A DNA stretch of 33,858 nucleotides from Azospirillum halopraeferens DSM 3675 (GTDB taxonomy: Bacteria > Pseudomonadota > Alphaproteobacteria > Azospirillales > Azospirillaceae). The notes beneath the pieces were generated by a model. That model saw only the letters and a list, made by a program, of their open reading frames with translations, was not told the origin of the DNA and did not search any database. Where the stretch lies: contig NZ_AUCF01000043.1 in NCBI RefSeq assembly GCF_000429625.1, positions 1 through 33,858 on the forward strand, in the 5' to 3' direction. The translations under genes were made by a program, and so were the position numbers. Within the stretch, counting starts at the first letter, position 1, and every line of letters starts with the position of its first letter. This document shows, piece by piece, positions 6,480 through 14,817 of the stretch.

Positions 6480-8684
6480 ATGCTGCACAACCTCATCAAG
6501 CAGGCTGCCGCCGACATCGCCGTCGCGGCCCCCTCCCGCCGCTCCGTCCTGATGGGCGGCGGCGCGCTCGTGCTCGGCGCCATGCTGCCGATCCGCATGC
6601 GCGCGGAGGACGCCACCGGCCCGAAGATCGTCGGTCCGACCGACCCGCGCCCGCACGCCTTCGTCCGCATCGTGGCGGACAACACGGTGACCGTGCTGGT
6701 CAAGCATCTGGACATGGGCCAGGGCATCATGACTGGCCTCGCCACCATCGTGGCGGAGGAGCTGGACGCCGACTGGGCGCAGATGCGCGGCGAGTTCGCA
6801 CCGGCCAACGGCGAGCTGTACGCCAACCACATGTTCGGTGTGCAGGGCACCGGCGGCTCGACCGCCGTGACCAACAGCTGGGACGAGCTGCGCATGGCCG
6901 GCGCCGCCGCCCGCGCCATGCTGGTCGCCACGGCGGCCCAGCGCTGGAGCGTTCCGGCCGCCGAGATCACGGTCGAGAAGGGCGCCGTCCGCCACGCCAA
7001 GTCCGGCAAGTCCGCGACCTTCGGCGAGCTGGCCGAGGACGCCGCCAAGCAGCCGGTGCCGACCAAGGTCACCTACAAGGATCCGGCACGCTACAGCCTC
7101 ATCGGCAACGCGGCCCTGCACCGGCTCGACCACATCTCCAAGACCAACGGCACGGCGCAGTTCGCGCTGGACGTCCGGCGCCCAGGTCAGGTCACGGCGG
7201 TGCTCGCCCGCTCGCCCCGCTTCGGCGGCACGGTGAAGTCGGTGGACGACAAGGCCGCCCGCCAGGTCGCCGGCGTGATCGACGTGATCACCCTGCCCAT
7301 CGGCGTGGCGGTGATCGCGAAGAACAGCTGGGCCGCCATGCAGGGCCGCCAGGCCCTGACCGTCGAGTGGGACGACAGTAAGGCGGAAAAGCGCGGCACC
7401 GAGCAGATGATCGCCGACTACCGCGCGCTGGCCGACAAGCCGGGCGCCAAGGCGGCGGCCAAGGGCGACGCGGCCAAGGCGCTCGCCGGCGCGGCCAAGG
7501 TGGTGGAGGCGGAGTTCGTCTTCCCCTATCTCGCCCACGCGCCGATGGAGCCGTTGAACGCCACGGTCCAGCTGACCGGGGACGGCGGCTGCGAGATCTG
7601 GGCCGGGTCGCAGTTCCAGGGCGTCGAGCAGAAAGTCGCCGCCAGCGTGCTGGGCTGCAAGCCGGAGCAGGTGAAGATCAACACGCTGTGGGCCGGCGGC
7701 AGCTTCGGCCGCCGCGCCACGCCCAACGGCGACTACATCGCCGAGGCCGTGACCATCGCCAAGGCCTACCCCAAGGCGCCGGTCCATCTGGTCTGGACGC
7801 GCGAGGACGACATCCAGGGCGGCCGCTACCGCCCGCTGTTCCTGCACCGCATCAAGGCCGGCGTGGACGCGTCGGGCAAGATCGTCGGCTGGGAGCAGCG
7901 CATCGTCGGGCAGAGCTTCATGGCCGGCACCCTGTTCGAGCCCTTCACGGTGAAGGACGGCGTCGACTCGACCGCCGTGGAGGGGGCCTCAGACATGGCC
8001 TATTCCGTGCCGAACCTCGCGGTGGACTACCATCTGACCGAATCGCCGGTGACGACCCTGTGGTGGCGGTCGGTGGGGCACACCCACACGGCCTACGCCA
8101 AGGAGGTCATGATCGACCAGCTGGCCAAGGCGGCCGGCAAGGACCCCGTGGCCTTCCGCGCGGACATGCTCCAGGACCATCCTCGGCTGCTGGGCGTGCT
8201 GAAGCTGGCGGCGGAAAAGGCGGAGTGGAGCAAGCCGCTTCCGCAGGGCCGCTTCCGCGGCGTCGCCGTGCATGAAAGCTTCGGCAGCTTCGTGGCCCAC
8301 ATCGCCGAGATCAGCCTGAACGAGCGCCAGCAGATCAAGGTGGAGCGCGTCGTCGTCGCCATCGACTGCGGCCGGGTGATCAACCCTGACGTGGTGAAGG
8401 CCCAGATGGAGGGCGGCACCGGCTGGGGAATCGGCCACGCGCTGCGCGACCAGATAACCCTGACCGACGGCGTCGTGGACCAGACCAACTTCGACAGCTA
8501 CGAGCCGATGCGCATGTCGGACATGCCAGTGGTTGAGGTGCACATGGTGCCCTCCACCCTCCGGCCGACCGGCGTGGGCGAGCCGGGCGTCCCCGGCGCC
8601 GCCCCGGCGGTCGCCAACGCCTACTTCTCGAATACGGGCAAGGCCTTGCACGTCCTGCCCTTCGCGGGGAGGGGCGCGGTCTGA
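6480..8684 (+). CDS. iorB: Isoquinoline 1-oxidoreductase-type hydroxylase, molybdopterin subunit
   Basis: 734 residues, the usual length of IorB-like proteins. The N terminus carries a twin-arginine motif S-R-R-S-V-L-M-G-G-G at about residues 19-28 with a hydrophobic stretch after it, so the complex is probably exported folded to the periplasm, with the small subunit carried along. Molybdopterin-binding landmarks include D-M-G-Q-G-I-M-T-G, Q-G-T-G-G-S-T, G-G-S-F-G-R-R near residue 405, and a C-terminal G-V-G-E-P-G-V-P whose Glu is the catalytic residue of the family. An N-terminal ATG at 6480 lies two bases after the stop of the iron-sulfur subunit. IorB-type enzymes oxidise aldehydes or aromatic N-heterocycles; this one's substrate cannot be told. 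No accessory XdhC/CoxI-like gene is nearby. Confidence 0.92.
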   Translation: MLHNLIKQAAADIAVAAPSRRSVLMGGGALVLGAMLPIRMRAEDATGPKIVGPTDPRPHAFVRIVADNTVTVLVKHLDMGQGIMTGLATIVAEELDADWAQMRGEFAPANGELYANHMFGVQGTGGSTAVTNSWDELRMAGAAARAMLVATAAQRWSVPAAEITVEKGAVRHAKSGKSATFGELAEDAAKQPVPTKVTYKDPARYSLIGNAALHRLDHISKTNGTAQFALDVRRPGQVTAVLARSPRFGGTVKSVDDKAARQVAGVIDVITLPIGVAVIAKNSWAAMQGRQALTVEWDDSKAEKRGTEQMIADYRALADKPGAKAAAKGDAAKALAGAAKVVEAEFVFPYLAHAPMEPLNATVQLTGDGGCEIWAGSQFQGVEQKVAASVLGCKPEQVKINTLWAGGSFGRRATPNGDYIAEAVTIAKAYPKAPVHLVWTREDDIQGGRYRPLFLHRIKAGVDASGKIVGWEQRIVGQSFMAGTLFEPFTVKDGVDSTAVEGASDMAYSVPNLAVDYHLTESPVTTLWWRSVGHTHTAYAKEVMIDQLAKAAGKDPVAFRADMLQDHPRLLGVLKLAAEKAEWSKPLPQGRFRGVAVHESFGSFVAHIAEISLNERQQIKVERVVVAIDCGRVINPDVVKAQMEGGTGWGIGHALRDQITLTDGVVDQTNFDSYEPMRMSDMPVVEVHMVPSTLRPTGVGEPGVPGAAPAVANAYFSNTGKALHVLPFAGRGAV

Positions 8685-8838
8685 TTGAAATTGCCGAACA
8701 AGACATCGGCGTTACAGCCGCTAATCATCTAATCAATACGATCTGGTAGTGTTCTGACAGGCCGCGAGGCGCCCGACCATGACAACACCCAGGATGCACG
8801 CCGCCCCGAGCCCGTCGGGCACACCCTCCCGCCGGATG

Positions 8839-9309
8839 TCAGGGACGGTCGGGGCTCCAGCGCCCGATGCGGCTGTATATGCCATCCCGCAGCCGTCTGA
8901 CTTCCTTGTTGAGGTCTCCAAGCTCCGCAGGCGTCTGGCCGGACGCTTCGTGCAAGGCTTCGCCGAGGCAGCCGGCCCTGTCCTCCAGGGCGCGGCCCTG
9001 GTCCGTCAATGCGACGATCACCTGCCGCTCATTGCCGGGATTTCGGGTCCGCCGCACCAGTTGGGCCGCTTCCAGGCGCTTCAGAAGCGGCGTGAGGGTG
9101 CTGGACTCCAGGGCGAGCTGCTCAGCCAGGACGCCGATGGTCTGTCCGTCCTCGCGCCACAGGACGTTGAGTACGAGATACTGCGGATAGGTCAGCCCCA
9201 GCGCGTCGAGCAGCGGCTTGTACGCCCGCTGTATGGCCATGCCGGCCGAATAGATGGAATAGCAGAGCTGATGCTCCAGGGGCGGTGGACGTTTCGGTTC
9301 GGCGGGCAT
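8839..9309 (-). CDS. ohrR: OhrR-like MarR-family organic peroxide sensor
   Basis: 156 residues. The N-terminal helix reads L-E-H-Q-L-C-Y-S-I-Y-S, then Y-K-P-L-L-D-A-L-G-L-T-Y-P-Q-Y-L, the OhrR signature with the reactive Cys at residue 16. The winged helix spans about residues 45-105, with T-L-T-P-L-L-K-R-L-E as recognition helix and D/N-E-R-Q-V as wing. A second Cys at residue 114 makes a two-Cys mechanism possible, with an intersubunit disulfide as in Xanthomonas OhrR. In this family peroxide oxidation of the first Cys releases DNA. It diverges from an exported hydrolase gene at 9521, and two palindromes lie between them. No ohr peroxidase gene is nearby, which is unusual for this regulator. 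A general MarR role is the alternative. Confidence 0.88.
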   Translation of the reverse strand: MPAEPKRPPPLEHQLCYSIYSAGMAIQRAYKPLLDALGLTYPQYLVLNVLWREDGQTIGVLAEQLALESSTLTPLLKRLEAAQLVRRTRNPGNERQVIVALTDQGRALEDRAGCLGEALHEASGQTPAELGDLNKEVRRLRDGIYSRIGRWSPDRP

Positions 9310-9344
9310 GACGGGCTCCTTGCATCCGGCGGCGGCAGGAAATC

Positions 9345-9356
9345 TTATCGCGATAA
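9345..9356. promoter_or_regulatory. Palindrome TTATCGCGATAA, likely OhrR operator 1
   Basis: A perfect 12-base palindrome 36 bases upstream of the regulator's start codon. It shares the TATCGC/GCGATA core with the second site, as expected for one dimeric regulator binding both. Its position suits autorepression. Confidence 0.65.
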
Positions 9357-9400
9357 ACTTTACACTTGATCATCCCCGCGCGCTACGCTAAACAGGATAC

Positions 9401-9427
9401 ATATTGCGATAACAGTTATCGCGGTAT
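9401..9427. promoter_or_regulatory. Palindrome around GCGATAAC-A-GTTATCGC, likely OhrR operator 2
   Basis: The arms 9406-9413 and 9415-9422 are perfect inverted repeats about a single central base at 9414, and ATA/TAT at 9401-9403 and 9425-9427 extend the symmetry. The centre lies about 107 bases before the hydrolase start at 9521. It shares the GCGATAA half-site with the palindrome near the regulator gene. Confidence 0.68.
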
Positions 9428-9520
9428 ATCTCGAACCCGTCCATGCCGTGCCGAAGCCTTTTTCGGCCTGCCCGCGGTCGTCACCATCAACCCGATCACA
9501 GACTCAAAAGGAGAAATCCC

Positions 9521-10312
9521 ATGACCACTAAGATCCGCCATCTCATCGCCAGCGCCACCGTTGCAGCCGTGGCGAGCGTCTCTGGCACCGTGCAGGCACA
9601 GCCCAAAACGCCTATCCCACAAACGCAGGCCGTCAAGAACGTCGTGCTCGTGCATGGCGCCTTCGCGGACGGCTCCGGATGGCGGGGTGTCTATGACGAA
9701 CTCACCGGCCGGGGCTACAAGGTCAGCATCGTCCAGAACCCGCTCACCTCCCTGGCCGACGACGTGGCGGCCACCCGCCGCGTCCTAAGCCGGCAGGACG
9801 GCCCCGCCATCCTGGTCGGCCACTCCTATGGAGGCACCGTGATCACCGAAGCGGGGTCGGGCCCGGACGTGGCCGGCCTGGTCTATGTCGCCGCCCTCGC
9901 GCCGGACGCCGGCGAATCCACGCTCGACCAATTCGCCCAGATCTCCCCTCCTCCCGGCTTCATCATCGAGGAGCAGTCCGACGGGTTCGGCTTCGTGAAC
10001 GGACCGAAGTTCAAGGAAGGCTTTGCCGGCGACACGAGCGACGCCGATGCGGCCTTCATGCGCGACTCGCAGGTTCCAATCGCGATGTCCGCCTTCACGG
10101 CCAAGGTGACCCAGGCGGCGTGGCGGGCCAAGCCCAGCTGGTTCGTCGTGGCGACGGAGGATGGCGCGATCGATCCGAAGCTCCTGCGGGAGACGGCCCG
10201 CCGCATCGGGGCGAACACCGAGGAGCTGAAGGGCAGCCACGTCGTGTTTCTGACGCAGCCCAAGGCCGTCGCCGATGTGATCGACCGTGCCGCACGGCAG
10301 GCAGCGCGCTGA
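9521..10312 (+). CDS. Exported alpha/beta hydrolase (EstC-like)
   Basis: 263 residues from the ATG at 9521, preceded by AAAAGGAGA. A Sec signal peptide of about 26 residues (M-T-T-K-I-R-H, Ala/Val core, T-V-Q-A-Q) directs export. The mature protein is a compact alpha/beta hydrolase with V-L-V-H-G-A-F-A-D-G-S-G-W at the oxyanion strand, nucleophile G-H-S-Y-G-G, acid region V-A-T-E-D-G-A-I-D, and the catalytic His in G-S-H-V-V-F-L. This is the pattern of the EstC/salicylate-esterase-like branch annotated as alpha/beta hydrolase in many proteobacteria. It faces the OhrR gene across a shared control region with two palindromes, so it is likely peroxide- or hypochlorite-responsive. The substrate is unknown. 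Confidence 0.9.
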   Translation: MTTKIRHLIASATVAAVASVSGTVQAQPKTPIPQTQAVKNVVLVHGAFADGSGWRGVYDELTGRGYKVSIVQNPLTSLADDVAATRRVLSRQDGPAILVGHSYGGTVITEAGSGPDVAGLVYVAALAPDAGESTLDQFAQISPPPGFIIEEQSDGFGFVNGPKFKEGFAGDTSDADAAFMRDSQVPIAMSAFTAKVTQAAWRAKPSWFVVATEDGAIDPKLLRETARRIGANTEELKGSHVVFLTQPKAVADVIDRAARQAAR

Positions 10313-10381
10313 GCCGCCGGAGGAGTCACCCCGGCGATCGACGCTCGCCACCCGAACAGCAGGACGAACCAGTCGCTGCCA

Positions 10382-11430
10382 TCAGGCGGCGGCAACCCAC
10401 CCACGGTCGCAGAGAGTGAACCGGTTCATGGTGTCCCGGTCGCGGTGCCGCAGCACCTGACCGATCTCGGTCAGCGAGGCGCCGGATCGGAGCAGTGCGG
10501 TCGCAAGGCTGTGTCGAAACAAGTGCGCGCCCATATGGGCGAAGCCCTGGATGCCGGCGCGCTTCAAGGCGGTGTTGGCCACCACGAACACCGAAGCCGA
10601 CGTGGCGAAACCGACATGCGGTGCATCCTGGCGCAGGAAAACCCGGCGGCTGTCGGAATGGGGGGTCGTCCTGCAGATAGCTCGCGATGGCGGCGCCGAC
10701 GTCCGCGGGCAACGGCATCGCCATCCGCGGCCGGCCTTTGCCATCGACCAGCAACTGGCCGGATCGCCAATCAATGGCGTCGAGCGTCAGCGTGGTCACC
10801 TCGGTGGCCCGCAGCCCAAGGCGGCAGAGCGGCATCAGGATCGCGAAATCCCGCCCCCCGGTGGAGGTTTCCCGATCACAGCCGTCAAGAACCTGCCGGA
10901 TCTGCTCGGGCGTCAGACAGGTCGGCAGAGACACTTGGCGCCACCGCCGGACCGTAGGCACCGATCCGGCGAGATCGATGGACGTCCATCCTTGCCGCCG
11001 CAGGTAGCGCAGGAATGCGCGCAAAGCCCAGCACAGACATTTGGCGGCGGCTGGGCTGTGATCGCGCGCATGACGCTCGACAAATCCAATGATGGCCGCC
11101 TGTTCCAGCCTTGCGAAATCGTCGACAGTCTCGACGCCTTCTTCCCGAAGGAACAGCCGGACAGTTGGCCAATATACCCGGCGAAGTCATTGAAGATACG
11201 ATCGCGGACATTCACTTCAGCCGGCTTCGGGGGCGCGGCGACACCGACTTCGCGCAGAACCGCCAGCAACTTGTTCAACGTGGGCCGATCGCCGGTCTGC
11301 GGGCGGCGATACCCGGCACGTTCAGCCAGGACGGTCGCGGCATCCCGCTCATCAACATCGCCTGCGCCAAGGCGATGACGCTCCAACCAACGGCTGAAGT
11401 CACCGACCAGGCGCAGAGACCGTCATGCCG
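10382..11430 (-). pseudogene. Tyrosine recombinase/phage-type integrase, multiply frameshifted
   Basis: Recognisable integrase sequence runs through at least three reading frames. From about 11425 comes an N-terminal SAM-like part (V-G-D-F-S-R-W-L-E-R-H, then V-L-A-E-R-A-G-Y-R-R-P). A second frame gives R-A-F-L-R-Y-L-R-R-Q-G-W and the catalytic domain with the first Arg in G-L-R-A-T-E-V-T-T-L, until about 10660. A third frame then carries H-L-F-R-H-S-L-A-T and Q-V-L-R-H-R-D-R-D-T, the H-x-x-R-H block and second His. The expected nucleophile Tyr after this block appears as Phe in N-R-F-T-L. With two or more frameshifts and the lost Tyr the gene should be dead. It may be what is left of the mobile unit that brought DNA to this site. 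Confidence 0.75.
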
Positions 11431-11534
11431 TTGATCGACGATACCCTTCCCCGACCAGCCGAGCGGCGTACGCGTCGATGCAAACACCCAGAGGGCCTTC
11501 GTGCAGACGCCGTCGGTTGCTGGCCCTGCTGAGT

Positions 11535-11675
11535 TCGGCATTAACCTGCAAGCTCAACGGCGTCGAGCCCTTCGCCTACCTCCGCGACATCCTCGAGCGC
11601 ATGGTGAACGGCTATCCTGCCAGCCGCCTTGCCGAACTGCTCCCGTGGAACTGGAACCCGGACGTCAACACCTGA
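11535..11675 (+). pseudogene. IS66-type transposase C-terminal fragment A
   Basis: A short frame ending at 11675 reads C-K-L-N-G-V-E-P-F-A-Y-L-R-D-I-L-E-R and S-R-L-A-E-L-L-P-W-N-W, the conserved C terminus of IS66 TnpC transposases (A-K-L-N-G-V-D-P and E-L-L-P-W-N-W). Nothing upstream in frame belongs to TnpC, so this is a tail fragment. Confidence 0.7.
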
Positions 11676-11713
11676 TCACGGGCGACCGCGCCACGCTTAC
11701 GGATTTTCTGCCC

Positions 11714-11899
11714 AGAGCCACGGTGCGCCGCAACAGCCTGTTCGCTGGGTCGGATGCGGGCGCCAGGTCCCGGGCCATGTTCACCTCGCTCATCCAGACC
11801 GCTCGCCTCAACGACATCGACCCCGTCGGTTGGCTCACCGACGTGCTCGAGCGCATGGCGTCGGGCGCGGTGGACCGAGCCGTCGAGGGCCGTCCGTGA
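11714..11899 (+). pseudogene. IS66-type transposase C-terminal fragment B
   Basis: In another frame the bases encode R-R-N-S-L-F-A-G-S-D-A-G-A-R-S-R-A, then T-A-R-L-N-D-I-D-P and L-T-D-V-L-E-R-M. This is the same C-terminal region of IS66 TnpC as in fragment A but with different residues, so two different elements left tails side by side. It ends at TGA 11897-11899. Confidence 0.7.
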
Positions 11900-11908
11900 G
11901 GGGATTCC

Positions 11909-11926
11909 CGGCTCCATATGGAGCCG
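11909..11926. terminator. 18-base perfect palindrome after the che operon
   Basis: CGGCTCCATATGGAGCCG lies 18 bases after the stop of the last gene of the minus-strand cluster, where a terminator would be expected. A hairpin with a 7-base stem and small loop can form, but no T-run follows on the minus strand. It could be a weak or Rho-assisted terminator, or a protein-binding site. Confidence 0.35.
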
Positions 11927-11944
11927 TGACGCTCCCGATCGAAA

Positions 11945-12193
11945 TCATCCCACGCAAACGTGGTGCGGTTCAGCGACCGGCAGGAGGCTTGCGAGAATCG
12001 GGTCGGCCGGAGCCGACATGACCGGCAGGCACGACGCCCGCACCAGTTGGAACACCGCGGTGTGCAGCGCCGTGCAGGCGCCGAGATGCAGCGCCGTCAC
12101 CGCGTGGCCTTGCAGCATCTCCAGAAGCTCCTCAGCTTCCTCAACCGGACAGACATCCTCCAGATGCGCGATGGTTCCCTCGAGGCGGATCAT
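11945..12193 (-). CDS. Small STAS-like protein at the end of the che operon
   Basis: 82 residues. Its ATG overlaps the stop of cheA in an ATGA, so translation is coupled to the kinase. The core (residues ~16-58) has E-E-A-E-E-L-L-E-M-L, then L-H-L-G-A-C-T-A-L-H-T-A-V-F-Q-L-V. This matches the D-L-S-x-x-x-x-L-H-T-A-x-L-Q-V-L pattern of STAS-type domains, but it is shorter than a full STAS domain of about 100-110 residues and lacks an obvious phosphorylatable Ser in the usual D-S-S place (Thr in H-T-A is the candidate). It may dock on CheA or on the stressosome proteins of the same cluster; this is inference. No named family is certain. Confidence 0.65.
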   Translation of the reverse strand: MIRLEGTIAHLEDVCPVEEAEELLEMLQGHAVTALHLGACTALHTAVFQLVRASCLPVMSAPADPILASLLPVAEPHHVCVG

Positions 12194-14817
12194 TGAACGA
12201 TCTCCTTCAGATCAAGCACGAGCAGCACTCGCCCGTCGCCGAGCAATGCGGTGCCCAGGTACTCCGACGTATTCTCCAGCGGGCCGTCGAGCGGCTTCAC
12301 GATGACTTCCATGCCTTCGCCGAAGGCATCGATGGCGAGGCCGACCGTTTGTTTGTCGACCTGGACCACCAGCACAGCCACCTCTTCGCTGTCCGCCCTG
12401 AAGGGCAGGTCGAGCAGCCGGTCGAGATGGAAGAGCGGGATGATGCGGTTGCGCAGGACAAAGGCCTCGCGGTCCTTGATGGCGACGATGTCGCCGCGCG
12501 GAATACGAACCGTCTCACTGATCGCGTCCATTGCGATGCCGAACTGGCGGCCCGACACCGACACGGTCATCACGCGGGTGACGGCCATGCTGAGCGGCAG
12601 GTGCAGGCTGATGGTGGTCCCACCCCCGACCTCGCTGGATACGTCGATGCGTCCGCCGGCCTTCTCCACTGCGGTGCGCACCGCGTCCATCCCGACGCCG
12701 CGCCCGGAGACGTCGGTGACCTCGGCGGCCGTCGAGAAGCCGGCGGCGAAGATGAGGCGGACCGCCTCGCCGTTGCCCATGCGGGCGGCCTGCTCCTCGT
12801 CGATGATGCCCCTCTCTACGGCCTTGTGCCGCATGACGGCCGGATCGATTCCGCGCCCGTCGTCGATGACCCGAATGATGACCTGATCGTTGTCCCGGGT
12901 CGCCGCGAGCGTAAGGCGGGCAACCGGCGGCTTGCCCGCCGCGTCGCGGTCCGTCTCGATGCCGTGGTCCAGAGAGTTGCGCACCAGATGCAGCAGAGGC
13001 TCGAAGAGGCTTTCGATGACCGTTTTGTCGGCCTGGGTATCCTCACCCTCGATGACCAGGTCGACCCGCTTGCCGAGCTTGCGCGACAGGTCGCGGACAA
13101 GACGCGGGAAGCGCTGGAAGACGGTCGAGACCGGCAGCATCCGAACCTGCATGATCGAGTTGCGCAGGTCCACCGCGATACGGTCGATGACCGCGTACTG
13201 CTCCTTGACCTCGCGCGCCATCTCGCGCGACCCGTATACGGTCTCGGCCCGCCGGGCCAGGAACGGCAGGCCGTTCTTGGCGACCACCAGTTCACCGATC
13301 AGATTCATCAGCGCGTCGATTCGCGACTGGTCCACACGCAGTACCGTGGACGCCCGCTCGTGCGATTCCTCGCCTGCTGCCGCAGCCGGCCCGCGGCCGG
13401 GTGTCAGAACCGCCGTTGCCGGGTCCGGAGCAATCCGGCCAGGGGGTGTGCCATCCGCCGTCGGGATCAGGTCCGTCGCGCCCGGCGCCTCTGCGAGCAC
13501 CTGTCCGATGCATGCGATGAGTGTCGCCGCGTCGGCCGCCTCCACCGCGGCCCACCCGGCATTCACGACCGCCTCGGCCTGCTCGACGCGCCCGTCGTGC
13601 CGCAGGGCGTTGCCCGCCACCTTGGCGGCCGACCCGATGCGTCCGGCCAGCTCGATACGGTCACACGGGGTGCCCAACAGGTCCAGCTGCGCGCGGAGAA
13701 GGCGGATCACGGGTTCCGAGAGAGCCGGTCGCCCATTGGCGGGCGCATCGTCCATGGCGTCGGGCGGCACGGGTGCCGAACCCTCGGCCAGGGCCGTCAG
13801 CAGGCATTCCAGAACCGGCTCCCCGACCATGTCATTGGCGGCCAGGCGGGCCAGCCAGCGGAGCGCCGGGACATCGCCACTGTCGCTCTCGATGGACCGA
13901 AGCATCGCCGCAGCGGATTCCCGGACTGCACCCCGGTGGCCGCGCTGCAACTGAGCCATGGCGCCGACGGCGAACGCGCGGACCGCGGATTCGCCGGAAG
14001 GCGCCCCGACCAGGCACAGCAGGTCACCCGTGTGCAATTCGACGACCTCGGCCTGGTCGGCGACGTAGCGCAGCAGATGCTGCACCTCCGTCTTCGGCGC
14101 ACCGCTGATCACCCGGAAGCCGACCCGGCAGGAGAACGGGTCGTACTCGCCCAGCCCGGGCCAGGGCTCCGGCTCCTCGAGACCCAGGTACAGGATGTCG
14201 GGAAGCTGGCGCATCAGGGCGAGCGGGTCGTCGCCCTTGAAGAAGCACTGAGCGTCCGGACGGTAGGCGACGGCCACGACCGGCATGCCGTTGGCCACCG
14301 CGTACTCGACCGCGCCCAGCAGCGCCGCCTCGGGAGTTTTGGCGAGCCAGACCGGCGGCGCCGGATGCAACGGTATGACGTTGTCGGCGGCCATCCCGGC
14401 GGGCCGGGGTGACAGGCCGGGATCCGGTATCGGAGCGGTGAGCCACCCTCGCAGCGCGGTCGCAACGGGACCGCCGCGCTCGGCGGCGTCGTGAGGAAGG
14501 TTCCCGCCGTCCTCGATCGCATCCAGCCAGTTGGAGACGAGGTCCAGCGCCGCCAGGACCTGATCGAGCATGGCGGGGTCGACGACCAGGCGCCGCTCGC
14601 GCAACGCCACCAGCAGGTCCTCGCCCGCGTGCAGGACCGATGTCAGGGCCGGGAAGTCGAACAGCCCGGATGAGCCCTTCAGGGTGTGCACCGACCGGAA
14701 GACGCCGTTCAGCAGGTTGGCATCGTCGGTCTGCCGCTCAAGCGCGAGAAGGCCATCGGTTGTTGCCGAGACGTGCTCGCGGGCTTCGACGATGAACTGG
14801 GCAAGAAGCGGATTCAT
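12190..14817 (-). CDS. cheA: Chemotaxis-type histidine kinase CheA with a long non-standard middle
   Basis: 875 residues, well above the ~650 of E. coli CheA. The P1/Hpt domain spans residues ~1-105, with phospho-acceptor His44 in S-V-H-T-L-K-G-S-S-G-L. A Pro-rich linker leads to a domain at ~155-265 with C-F-F-K-G-D-D-P-L and C-R-V-G-F, then R-Y-V-A-D-Q. It sits where the response-regulator docking domain P2 would be. Residues ~270-480 are an Ala-rich helical stretch I do not recognise. The dimerisation domain starts near 488 (R-V-D-Q-S-R-I-D-A-L-M-N-L-I-G-E-L). The ATPase has L-V-R-N-S-L-D-H-G-I (N box, ~611-620), D-D-G-R-G-I-D and G-R-G-V-G-M-D, and a CheW-like P5 domain fills ~745-875. 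Start and stop overlap cheY and the STAS-like gene by ATGA. It should autophosphorylate under control of the receptors and the triple-CheW protein. Confidence 0.95.
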   Translation of the reverse strand: MNPLLAQFIVEAREHVSATTDGLLALERQTDDANLLNGVFRSVHTLKGSSGLFDFPALTSVLHAGEDLLVALRERRLVVDPAMLDQVLAALDLVSNWLDAIEDGGNLPHDAAERGGPVATALRGWLTAPIPDPGLSPRPAGMAADNVIPLHPAPPVWLAKTPEAALLGAVEYAVANGMPVVAVAYRPDAQCFFKGDDPLALMRQLPDILYLGLEEPEPWPGLGEYDPFSCRVGFRVISGAPKTEVQHLLRYVADQAEVVELHTGDLLCLVGAPSGESAVRAFAVGAMAQLQRGHRGAVRESAAAMLRSIESDSGDVPALRWLARLAANDMVGEPVLECLLTALAEGSAPVPPDAMDDAPANGRPALSEPVIRLLRAQLDLLGTPCDRIELAGRIGSAAKVAGNALRHDGRVEQAEAVVNAGWAAVEAADAATLIACIGQVLAEAPGATDLIPTADGTPPGRIAPDPATAVLTPGRGPAAAAGEESHERASTVLRVDQSRIDALMNLIGELVVAKNGLPFLARRAETVYGSREMAREVKEQYAVIDRIAVDLRNSIMQVRMLPVSTVFQRFPRLVRDLSRKLGKRVDLVIEGEDTQADKTVIESLFEPLLHLVRNSLDHGIETDRDAAGKPPVARLTLAATRDNDQVIIRVIDDGRGIDPAVMRHKAVERGIIDEEQAARMGNGEAVRLIFAAGFSTAAEVTDVSGRGVGMDAVRTAVEKAGGRIDVSSEVGGGTTISLHLPLSMAVTRVMTVSVSGRQFGIAMDAISETVRIPRGDIVAIKDREAFVLRNRIIPLFHLDRLLDLPFRADSEEVAVLVVQVDKQTVGLAIDAFGEGMEVIVKPLDGPLENTSEYLGTALLGDGRVLLVLDLKEIVQ

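Noticed and set aside
8733..8921. A small minus-strand frame with a hydrophobic stretch after the OhrR gene
   Set aside because: It overlaps the 3' end of the regulator in another frame, lacks a ribosome binding site, and its composition is that of a shadow frame.
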